From an uncultured Muribaculaceae bacterium (lineage in GTDB: Bacteria; Bacteroidota; Bacteroidia; Bacteroidales; Muribaculaceae): a stretch of DNA of 27,946 nt. Where the stretch lies: positions 1 through 27,946 of the forward strand of contig CAJUBL010000044.1 of assembly GCA_910584665.1 (NCBI GenBank), in the 5' to 3' direction. Under the pieces are notes generated by a model. That model had not been told where the DNA came from and made no database searches. It saw nothing but the letters and a program-made list of their open reading frames with translations. Positions 8,610 through 15,827 of the stretch are shown here, piece after piece. The position numbers and the translations under genes are program-made. Numbering within the stretch: position 1 is the stretch's first letter; every line of letters starts with the position of its first letter.

Positions 8610-9680
8610 CTAAACGCAGCCGGACTGTGAAAAGTTGCGCAGATGGCGCATAAGTTCCTCAGCCTGCCTGAAATCGGTAGGTGTGCCCACATCGATCCAT
8701 GTACCTGAAATGGGGTAATAGGTCACAGTTTTCCCCTGCCTGACAGCCAGCTCCACGAGATCAGTGGCATCAAAATGTCGGCCGGGTACAAGAGCATCAA
8801 GCAACCGATTGGCTATCAAATATATGCCGGCATTGGCATAATATGAATAAGCAGGCTTCTCTTCTATGCCGCTCACACGATGTGTATCAGGATCCGTACA
8901 TAATATCGCATAAGGTACAGAAACCGTATATGGGAGTACAGCGACTGTTATATCGGCCTGTCGGTCAACATGTGTGAGATACATCTCTTCAAACGAGACA
9001 GTGGTCAGCAGATCACTGTTCATCACCAGAGTCGTTCCCTCATGATCCCGCTCCGGCATCAGAGACAGAGCGCCGATGGTACCGAGCGGACTTGACTCAC
9101 GCATACATTTCACATTAACTCCGGCTACAGGCTTTGAAAAATGCTCTTCGAGTTTCTCTGCCAGATAGTTGGTCGCTATAGTGATATCATTGATTCCGGC
9201 CGCCGCCAGCGCCTCGATATTGTAGTCGATAATAGCCTTTCCGTCTATAGGAAGCAAAGGTTTGGGAAGCGTATCGGTCATCGGTCGAAGGCGCTCACCA
9301 CGTCCACCGGCCATGAGTACGGCGCTTACCGGAAGTATAGTGTTGTTACGAGACAGATCAAGCAGTCTCACTATAGATCCATCAGGTGCAATAACCGGAA
9401 GGAGCCGTATCCCGGCCTGTCGGAAACGCCTGATTGCCGCAACATCTATATTCCCCATACATAAAGACTTGAAATCGCGATGCATGACTGTCTGGACAGT
9501 ACTGTCCAGACCGACTCCGGCAAGTAGTGCCCGTCGTACATCTCCGTCAGTCAGCGTTCCCGTCATTACCCCGCAGTCATCGACAGCCATCAGTGTCATG
9601 ATACCTCCCGACAGTTTGTTGAGTTGCCTCAGAGCCTCTATAAGGGTAGCCCCTTGTGATATTATATGCTGGTTATACAT
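8610..9680 (-). CDS. CBS-domain sugar-1-phosphate nucleotidyltransferase (PtmE-like)
   Basis: A 356-residue fusion. Residues 1-115 are two CBS repeats (GVMTGTLTDGDVRRALL, then a second ending RLLPVIAPDGSIVRLLDL). Residues 118-345 are a nucleotidyltransferase with the signature LMAGGRGERLRPMTDTLPK (122-140) and Mg-binding MNSDLL. This architecture is that of PtmE, which in Campylobacter makes GDP-glucosamine, the first step of the GDP route to legionaminic acid. Its start abuts the stop of the CMP-sugar synthetase gene with no spacer, and it is the last of the three sugar genes. A different sugar-1-phosphate or nucleotide is possible. Partial context (no LegB, LegC, LegH or LegI in view) limits certainty. 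Confidence 0.8.
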   Translation of the reverse strand: MYNQHIISQGATLIEALRQLNKLSGGIMTLMAVDDCGVMTGTLTDGDVRRALLAGVGLDSTVQTVMHRDFKSLCMGNIDVAAIRRFRQAGIRLLPVIAPDGSIVRLLDLSRNNTILPVSAVLMAGGRGERLRPMTDTLPKPLLPIDGKAIIDYNIEALAAAGINDITIATNYLAEKLEEHFSKPVAGVNVKCMRESSPLGTIGALSLMPERDHEGTTLVMNSDLLTTVSFEEMYLTHVDRQADITVAVLPYTVSVPYAILCTDPDTHRVSGIEEKPAYSYYANAGIYLIANRLLDALVPGRHFDATDLVELAVRQGKTVTYYPISGTWIDVGTPTDFRQAEELMRHLRNFSQSGCV

Positions 9681-10382
9681 TTATGAATTGAGATTGGTCA
9701 TTAATAATTCACATATTTTCCAGTCGAGCGGTGTATCAAGATCCACGCTCCGTCCGACGGGCATGACATAAGGTACACGCACCGGAAATGCCCCCAGAGG
9801 CATACGCCTTATCGACCCTAGATTGATCACATATACAGCACCGTTATATACCCAGGCCTTAGGTGCATCCTGACGACGGGTAATAAGTCCGTCACCTTTC
9901 GACACGCGAAGCGTACCGTCTGTTGCAGTCTCGAAGCAGTCATAATAGGGATTGCAAGGTGCCTCAGCCACACTCACCACCATATCTACACCGTCACGGT
10001 ATAACGACAACGCCCCGGTGATGTCACCTGACGTTCTCAATGGTGACGTCGGCTGGAGAAGAACCACAACATCGAATTGCAGACCTTTCTTCAGCGCCTC
10101 ATCCATGGCATGCAGAATCACTTCACGCGATCCGGCCGTATCGGTAGCGAGATGAGCCGGACGCAGGAATGGAACCTGGAGTCCTGTCTCGGCAGTTACC
10201 ACGCGTACGATCTCCGGATCATCAGTACTCACGATGATGTGACTGTCGGGAGCCCCGGCCTCACGTGCAGCCTCTATACTGTAGACTATAAGGGGTTTCC
10301 CGGCAAGTTGTCTGATATTCTTGCGGGGGATGCCGCGACTGCCTCCGCGTGCCGGTATTATATATAACGGTGTCAGAGTCAT
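9681..10382 (-). CDS. CMP-nonulosonate (legionaminate/sialate-type) cytidylyltransferase
   Basis: A 233-residue NeuA/LegF-type enzyme that would activate a nine-carbon acid sugar with CTP. It shows IPARGGSRGIPRKN near residues 8-21 (CTP-binding), LLQPTSPLRT, RRQDAPKAWVYNGAVYVI (the RRQD and NG motifs of CMP-Neu5Ac synthetases) and a late DLDTPLDW metal-binding segment. Length is right for the short, single-domain form. The start overlaps the epimerase stop as ATGA, and its own stop abuts the PtmE-like start. Which nonulosonate it uses (legionaminate, sialate or pseudaminate) cannot be decided by eye; the PtmE neighbour favours legionaminate. Confidence 0.85.
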   Translation of the reverse strand: MTLTPLYIIPARGGSRGIPRKNIRQLAGKPLIVYSIEAAREAGAPDSHIIVSTDDPEIVRVVTAETGLQVPFLRPAHLATDTAGSREVILHAMDEALKKGLQFDVVVLLQPTSPLRTSGDITGALSLYRDGVDMVVSVAEAPCNPYYDCFETATDGTLRVSKGDGLITRRQDAPKAWVYNGAVYVINLGSIRRMPLGAFPVRVPYVMPVGRSVDLDTPLDWKICELLMTNLNS

Positions 10383-11545
10383 GGCTGATCGTAAAACTGC
10401 TTGTTACGTAACGGTTCAAGCGGCGTTGTCGCTATCGCATCGACAATGAGTCTCATGGTGTCACTTCGATAATAGGGATTGACTGTTGCCTTTGATTTAT
10501 CCTGCCAACGCTCACTGAGAGCCAGCGATATAGCTCTCACGATCTCGGCCCGGTCCGCACCGCAATGTATGACTGAATCAGCGGCAAGACGGCCCGACTG
10601 GCGCACACCTATATCAACTGTGGGAATCTTCATTGACGGAACCTCGACAATACCGCTCGACGAGTTACCCACTACTGCCCTGACAAACTGCAGGGCAGAA
10701 AGATAGCGACGCTTGCCAAGCGAAGGTACAACGTTGACTCGGTCCGGACGGCCGGCTGCAAAGCGATTGATCATCTCGATGATAATGCTACCGCGGGCAT
10801 CGTTGTTCGGATAAGTGAACAGAAACCTGCTCTCCCTGAAAGAATCCAGAGCCTGAAGAAGCTGCTCCATATGTATGGCAGTATCGGTAGGATCCATAGT
10901 GGCGGGATGCATCGTGACAAGCATCGTATTATCGCCAATATTAAAACCAAGCGAATCCTCAAGTTCGGATAATGACATCAACGGCTCGTTCATGGCATTG
11001 TATACACCGATGGCACCTGTGGTGATGACACGCGACGGAGCCTCTCCCATAGCGATGACACGACGACGGTACTCGTCGGTAGCCGTGAGATGGAGCGATG
11101 CCATTTTGGTAATGGCATGACGTATGGCATCATCAATAGCGCCACGAGTGATCTCACCGCCGGCAATATGAACAATCGGTATACGCATCACCGTCGCGGT
11201 CGAAGCCACAGCGAGCATCTCGTAACGATCACCGAGAATTACAAGCAGATCGGGCCGGAGCCGTCCGAAGGCATCTGCCATCCCCATACCACACTGTGCC
11301 ATAGCTCTGGCACGATCAGCCTCACTGTCACCCAGGCAAGAAAGTGGCACCCGCTCGTCCACGACAAATCCGTCAGCCTCGATCTCACTGACAGTCATAC
11401 CATAACGCTGATCAAGATGCATATTGGTAGCTACAATCTGCAGCGTCACGTCCGGACGCGCAAACAGTTCGCCGGCAATGCCGCTGAGCAACCCCCAGTC
11501 GGCGCGTGTTCCTGTAGCTATACACACTTTACGTTTAGTATCCAT
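10379..11545 (-). CDS. Hydrolysing NDP-N-acetylglucosamine 2-epimerase (NeuC/LegG-like)
   Basis: A 388-residue GT-B-fold enzyme of the UDP-GlcNAc 2-epimerase family. Visible motifs are TGTRADWGLL (11-20), VILGDRYEMLAVA (active-site GDR-E), HIAGGEITRGAIDDAIRHAITK, TMHPAT and the sugar/UDP-binding NSSSGIVEVPSMKIPTVDIG. The RGAIDD and HxxTKM segments favour the hydrolysing NeuC/LegG type (releasing a ManNAc-like sugar) over non-hydrolysing WecB. The product feeds a NeuB/LegI synthase, which is not in this window. It starts 13 bases after metX, so metX-legG-legF-ptmE probably share a transcript. Confidence 0.85.
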   Translation of the reverse strand: MDTKRKVCIATGTRADWGLLSGIAGELFARPDVTLQIVATNMHLDQRYGMTVSEIEADGFVVDERVPLSCLGDSEADRARAMAQCGMGMADAFGRLRPDLLVILGDRYEMLAVASTATVMRIPIVHIAGGEITRGAIDDAIRHAITKMASLHLTATDEYRRRVIAMGEAPSRVITTGAIGVYNAMNEPLMSLSELEDSLGFNIGDNTMLVTMHPATMDPTDTAIHMEQLLQALDSFRESRFLFTYPNNDARGSIIIEMINRFAAGRPDRVNVVPSLGKRRYLSALQFVRAVVGNSSSGIVEVPSMKIPTVDIGVRQSGRLAADSVIHCGADRAEIVRAISLALSERWQDKSKATVNPYYRSDTMRLIVDAIATTPLEPLRNKQFYDQP

Positions 11546-11558
11546 AACTTAAATAGAA

Positions 11559-12593
11559 TCAGGTATTCAGGAATTTCTTTATAAGTCCATCGATGATCTC
11601 ATATTCGATCAGGAAACCGTCGTGACCGAAATCACTCTCTATCTCATGATATTCGCACTGCGGAATATAATTCACAAGCTCACTGTGATCGGACGGAGGA
11701 AAAAGGATATCACCTTTGATGGCTATCACCATTGTAGGGGCAGTGATTCCAGATAATGCAGTCTGGAGTCCGCCTCTGCCCCACCCTACGTCATGCGCGT
11801 CAACAGCACATGTAAGCCTATGGTATGAGTATGCATTAAACCGGCGACACAGTTTGTCGCCCTGATGGCGCTGATAACTGTGCACACGCCTTACCGCCGG
11901 ATACCCTTCGGGACGCAGGGCTTGTGTATCAGGTTGTGTAAGATCATAAGCACGTCCCCCGCGATAACTGAGTAACGCTATGCTACGTGCTGCGGCTAAT
12001 CCGGCAGTACCAGCGTCAGGACTCGGAAGACCATAAGTCTGATCAGCCTCAAGACACATGCGCTGAGACTCGTTGAATGCCGCCGCCCATGGGCGTGTCA
12101 CCGGGGTGGTAGCTATGAGAACAAGATGACGCGGAAAGTCTGGCTGCATCACAGCCCACTCCATACACTGAAAGCCGCCAAGCGAACTGCCGACAAGCAT
12201 CTCCACACTCTGTATGCCAAGATGACGTGCAAGGAGCATATGGACACGGACCATATCACGTACGGTTACCTGAGGGAAACGGTTATAATACGGTTCGCCG
12301 GTCGCAGGGTCTGACGACATCGGCCCTGTAGTTCCGTAATGCGACCCCAATATATTGGCACAAACCACAAAATACCGTTCCGGATCAAGAAAACGTCCAC
12401 TCTCCACTGTATGAGGCCACCAGTCGGCGACCTCACTGTTGGCTGTGAGGGCATGGCATACCCATATGGCATTTGAACGGTCGGAGTTCAGAGTACCATA
12501 GGTATGATAGGCAATAGTTACCGAAGGAAGAACTTCTCCACATTCAAGCCTGAAAGGTTCCCTGACAGTAAATATATGGGCTGTACAACACAT
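11559..12593 (-). CDS. metX: Homoserine O-acyltransferase (MetX type)
   Basis: A 344-residue alpha/beta-hydrolase enzyme of methionine synthesis, transferring an acyl group (usually acetyl) to homoserine. The catalytic triad is readable: the nucleophile elbow GSSLGGFQ with Ser137, Asp295 in KGDILFPP, and His324 in DFGHDGFL. The family segments CHALTANSEVADWW, ILGSHYGTTGP and SYRGGRAYD are also present. Some MetX proteins are really succinyltransferases and this cannot be settled by eye. No metA, metB or metY is nearby; three nonulosonate genes follow instead. Upstream lies a well-formed promoter and an unusual structured leader reported separately. Confidence 0.93.
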   Translation of the reverse strand: MCCTAHIFTVREPFRLECGEVLPSVTIAYHTYGTLNSDRSNAIWVCHALTANSEVADWWPHTVESGRFLDPERYFVVCANILGSHYGTTGPMSSDPATGEPYYNRFPQVTVRDMVRVHMLLARHLGIQSVEMLVGSSLGGFQCMEWAVMQPDFPRHLVLIATTPVTRPWAAAFNESQRMCLEADQTYGLPSPDAGTAGLAAARSIALLSYRGGRAYDLTQPDTQALRPEGYPAVRRVHSYQRHQGDKLCRRFNAYSYHRLTCAVDAHDVGWGRGGLQTALSGITAPTMVIAIKGDILFPPSDHSELVNYIPQCEYHEIESDFGHDGFLIEYEIIDGLIKKFLNT

Positions 12594-12706
12594 ATTTAAG
12601 AGTATGTTTGAATTTAACGTGACGAAAGATTCTGAGACTATGTTCGAGACTGTTCCTGTCTACGATTAAGATCGAACATACTCTGAATCAATCTCAGTTC
12701 TGAATT
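12594..12706 (-). promoter_or_regulatory. metX 5' leader with alternative hairpins (candidate RNA switch)
   Basis: In the transcript, segment A (12689-12672) can pair with segment B (12647-12628): GATTC/GAATC, GAG/CTC and TATGTTCGA/TCGAACATA, 17 pairs in all around a 24-base loop. A can instead pair with segment C (12610-12597): ten contiguous pairs, AGAGTATGTT with AACATACTCT. C ends only three bases before the metX ATG, so A-C pairing would mask the ribosome entry region and A-B pairing would free it. The leader does not contain the core I know of SAM-I (S-box) riboswitches. A DNA-operator explanation (three copies of GA[G/C]TATGTT[C/T]GA) is equally open. Confidence 0.5.
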
Positions 12707-12712
12707 AAGCTA

Positions 12713-12744
12713 CAAAGTTAAGACTTTCCCCAAAAAGCTACAAT
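12713..12744 (-). promoter_or_regulatory. Promoter of metX (Bacteroidetes type)
   Basis: On the reverse strand ATTG (12741-12744) is followed after 20 bp by TAACTTTG (12713-12720), a full match to TAnnTTTG with a good -33 TTG. Transcription should start near 12706, giving a leader of about 113 bases. This would drive metX and probably the three sugar genes behind it. Confidence 0.7.
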
Positions 12745-12753
12745 AGAACTTTA

Positions 12754-12774
12754 AGAAACCGCACAGAAACCGCA
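12754..12774. repeat. Tandem 11-bp direct repeat upstream of the metX promoter
   Basis: AGAAACCGCA occurs at 12754-12763 and again at 12765-12774, a period of 11 bp, close to one DNA helical turn. The repeat begins about 10 bp upstream of the metX -33 element, the usual place for an activator binding site. No regulator gene is in the window. Confidence 0.4.
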
Positions 12775-12818
12775 ACCGGGAATTTGAGCACAGAATTATG
12801 ACATCGGTATTAATCAAT

Positions 12819-12859
12819 AAAAAAACGCTATTTTCTCCAGAAAGACGGAAGAAGGAGAA
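12819..12859 (-). terminator. Weak intrinsic terminator at the end of trkH
   Basis: In the trkH transcript TTCTCC (12859-12854) can pair with GGAGAA (12838-12833) across a 15-base loop, overlapping the last trkH codons. A run of seven T follows shortly after the stop codon (12825-12819). The stem is short and the T-run is 7 bases away, so termination may be partial. Confidence 0.35.
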
Positions 12860-14291
12860 CCATAAATGTAAACAGTTCAAGACGACCTATAAGCATATTC
12901 AGGGAAAGCAGCCATTTAACCGATACAGGCAGATAGGCATAAGATCCCTCTATTCCGGTAGCCCCGTATCCCAGACCATTGCAACCCATGCATGAACTCA
13001 CCATAAACAACGAGTCTGAAAAGGAATAACCATACATTGTGATTATTCCCGTCGATATAAGCACTATAATTATATACAATGTCACAAATGCCGAGACTCT
13101 TGATATAAGGCTATTTTGTAAAAAACTGCCATTGAGATTTATCACATATGTGCGTCTTGGATAAACCGTTTTCTTAATTTCATTGAGAAGATTACGTCCT
13201 ATCACTATCAGCCGGTCTATCTTTATTCCTCCGGCCGTAGAACCTGCACATGAGCCGCTAAGCATGAGCATAATTGTGAGAAACAATGCAAACGGCCCCC
13301 ATCCTTCGGCTTCGGATATAGAAAAGCCCGTGGATGTTATTGCCGACACGACATGAAACAAAGGCAGAAACAAATAATTATCAACACTTGATTCTTCACC
13401 GCGCAATATTGAAGATATAACAAACAGGAAATATGAAACGACAATCGAACATATAAAAATTCGAGTCACCTCATTATTTACAATCTGCCTGATTCCCTTT
13501 TTCCATGCCGCATATAATACCATAAAATTAACACCGCCCACTGTCATGACTATAATAAGTACAGCCATGACATATCTGGAATGCCAGTAGGATATACCAT
13601 CGTTACGTGTAGAGAATCCGCCTGTAGCTATTGCCGAAAAAGATTGACAGACACTGTCAAACAGATTCATGGGACCGATCCACAGCAACACAACGGAGAC
13701 TATTGTAACCACAACATAAATAGCCCACAGTGACAAAGCAGTCTGCCTGATACGGGGATGCAGTTTATCATGTGTTATTCCTGATGTCTCGGCATTAAAC
13801 ATCGACAGACCGTCCGATTTATTCATCTCAGGCAACATAGCCAATAGGAAAAGTATGATGCCAAGACCTCCAATCCATTGGGTAAGTGCCCTCCAGAGCA
13901 GAATACCATGCGATTGTGCCTCAACATCAACAATGGCACTTACTCCTGTTGTCGTAAAACCAGATATAGTCTCAAACATTGCATCGGTAAAATTTATCGG
14001 GCTGGAACACAGCATAAACGGTATCGTTCCGAAAAGACCATAAACGACCCATATCAAAGCAGTAATGACAAAACCTTCCTTAGCTCTGATAACTGTTCTT
14101 GATTTACGGGTAATCAATATGACCGGAAACGATACTCCTGATGAAAAAACAGACGCCACAGCAAAAGACGCCCAATCATCCTCTCCGTAAAAGAGACATA
14201 CCGCAAGTGGGATAAGCATTATAAAGGCCTCCATGGCAACAAGATATCCCAAAACCTTTATTATTGATTTTATATTGAGCCGATTTCTCAT
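12828..14291 (-). CDS. trkH: Potassium uptake channel subunit TrkH
   Basis: A 487-residue inner-membrane protein of the TrkH/KtrB superfamily with about ten hydrophobic segments. Four pore-loop repeats can be seen, each carrying the filter glycine: TTTGVSAIVD, ATGGFSTRND, TSTGFSISEAEGWG and the less typical CNGLGYGATG. Family segments LTQWIGGLGIILF and GGIKIDRL are present. It forms K+ uptake systems with the cytosolic NAD/ATP-binding TrkA ring, and trkA lies one base upstream in the same operon. The N-terminus MRNRLNIKSIIKVLGYLVAM is a standard start. Confidence 0.93.
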   Translation of the reverse strand: MRNRLNIKSIIKVLGYLVAMEAFIMLIPLAVCLFYGEDDWASFAVASVFSSGVSFPVILITRKSRTVIRAKEGFVITALIWVVYGLFGTIPFMLCSSPINFTDAMFETISGFTTTGVSAIVDVEAQSHGILLWRALTQWIGGLGIILFLLAMLPEMNKSDGLSMFNAETSGITHDKLHPRIRQTALSLWAIYVVVTIVSVVLLWIGPMNLFDSVCQSFSAIATGGFSTRNDGISYWHSRYVMAVLIIVMTVGGVNFMVLYAAWKKGIRQIVNNEVTRIFICSIVVSYFLFVISSILRGEESSVDNYLFLPLFHVVSAITSTGFSISEAEGWGPFALFLTIMLMLSGSCAGSTAGGIKIDRLIVIGRNLLNEIKKTVYPRRTYVINLNGSFLQNSLISRVSAFVTLYIIIVLISTGIITMYGYSFSDSLFMVSSCMGCNGLGYGATGIEGSYAYLPVSVKWLLSLNMLIGRLELFTFMVLLLPSFWRK

Positions 14292-14292
14292 A

Positions 14293-15627
14293 TTATCTAA
14301 AAAGCCGTTCTACCTTGGGCAAAGACCCTATCTGACAGAAAACAAGAACATGATCTCCCGGCTCAATCTGCGTACAGCCTTCAGCCAATAATCCTTTACC
14401 ATTACGAATCAGACCACCTATGGTAATATCATGAGGAAGTGAAAGTTGCGATATGGGTCTGGATACTATTCTTGAGCCGGTATGAGCAGTGAGTTTTATT
14501 ATCTCGGCATGATCGAGCAGCATACACTGAGCCTCATCAAAATCCGTTTCCACAAGTGTATTGAGAATTTTACTGACATTAAGCAGTTTTTTATTGATTA
14601 TCTTGTCAATACACAGACTCTCGGCTTCCGGTATATATTGCAGGTCTTCAATACGGGCCAGAGTCCTTTCCACTCCATGCTCCCGGGCAACCATACAGGA
14701 AACAATATTCTTTTCAGAACTTCCTGTAAGTGCGAGAAACATATCACAATGGCCTATTCCCTCATCCCTTAACGTAGCCACATCATTGGCTTTTGTATTC
14801 ACGACTGTAATTTTCGGAAATCTGGATGCTATATAACAGCACCGTTCAGGATCGGAATCTATGACTGTAATATCATACCCGGAACAAATATATGACAGAA
14901 GATTCTCGGTTATTCGTCCCCCTCCGGTTATAATTATCTTATCTATTCTATTCTGTCGGGCTCCGCATATGTCACAAAGATCCGAGACATTTTCAGGCAA
15001 TACCGAAAAGTACAGTATATCTCCGGTCATAATCTCAGTATCACCACGCGGAATCATGATATCGTCCGTTCTCTTCAGGGCAGAAACATGAAAGAATCTT
15101 GGAACGGAAACGGCATCTCTCAATTTTTTACCGATCAGTGATGACCCGGAACCGATTTTTACTCCGGCGACAATAAGCTCACCCTGATGGACATCAAACC
15201 AATCCCTGACCCAATTATGATTGATAAAATCAACAATCTCATCTGCCGCAAGACGCTCCGGATATATAAGCATATCAATGCCACTGTTACAAAGAATTTC
15301 TTTGGATGGCGATCCGAGAAATTCAGGATTATCGATTCGAGCCACACACCTTCCGGCTCCACAGGACTTAGCTATCTGCGCGGAAACAATATTTATGTTC
15401 TCATCTTTAGTCACAGCGACAAAAAGATCCGTATCACTAATACCGCAACACTTTAAATCCGAAGCAGATACAGCATTCCCGCTATAAGTGATAAAGTTAC
15501 ATGAAGCTTCAAGTTCAGATAAACGGGAACTGTCAGTACCAATCAGAACAATGTCTTGATTCTCTATTGACAATGTATTGGCGAGATGTGTCCCGGTATC
15601 GCCATCTCCTGCTATTATAATTTTCAT
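14293..15627 (-). CDS. trkA: Trk potassium uptake regulator TrkA (two RCK domains)
   Basis: A 444-residue cytosolic protein with the TrkA_N/TrkA_C arrangement twice. The first Rossmann fold begins MKIIIAGDGDTGTHLAN (GxGxxG) and the second near IIITGGGRITENLLS. The C-lobes include GSSLIGKKLRD and SRIVSRPISQLSLP. It gates TrkH in response to nucleotides. The start at 15625-15627 was chosen because the Rossmann fold begins immediately there; the frame runs 15 codons further upstream but those residues match nothing in the family. The gene diverges from ileS across a 200-base gap. I found no exact TAnnTTTG box for trkA. Confidence 0.92.
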   Translation of the reverse strand: MKIIIAGDGDTGTHLANTLSIENQDIVLIGTDSSRLSELEASCNFITYSGNAVSASDLKCCGISDTDLFVAVTKDENINIVSAQIAKSCGAGRCVARIDNPEFLGSPSKEILCNSGIDMLIYPERLAADEIVDFINHNWVRDWFDVHQGELIVAGVKIGSGSSLIGKKLRDAVSVPRFFHVSALKRTDDIMIPRGDTEIMTGDILYFSVLPENVSDLCDICGARQNRIDKIIITGGGRITENLLSYICSGYDITVIDSDPERCCYIASRFPKITVVNTKANDVATLRDEGIGHCDMFLALTGSSEKNIVSCMVAREHGVERTLARIEDLQYIPEAESLCIDKIINKKLLNVSKILNTLVETDFDEAQCMLLDHAEIIKLTAHTGSRIVSRPISQLSLPHDITIGGLIRNGKGLLAEGCTQIEPGDHVLVFCQIGSLPKVERLFR

Positions 15628-15750
15628 AAGAACAAACCTTGCTTCTATAATATTGACCGTAAAAATAGTCATTTCTTATTGAAACAGGAATACATTCTCA
15701 AAAGTTTACAGGGCAAGAAATCAGTATTTCTGTATATCGTTTTTTTTTCG

Positions 15751-15758
15751 TATATTTG
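15751..15758 (+). promoter_or_regulatory. -7 element of the ileS operon promoter
   Basis: TATATTTG matches TAnnTTTG. The -33 position is weak (TTCTG at 15728-15732 with 18 bp spacing), and the spacer is a T-run. A start near 15765 would leave a leader of about 60 bases with only short GC-rich hairpins. It lies between divergent trkA and ileS. Confidence 0.55.
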
Positions 15759-15827
15759 CGGCCTCGTACGGCATACCCGTAAAATCCGGGAGCCTGCGGT
15801 CGGACCTGATTAAAAACTGACTTATAT

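Noticed and set aside
12594..12712. Known SAM riboswitch upstream of metX
   Set aside because: I could not find the conserved S-box core, so the leader is reported as an unassigned structure.
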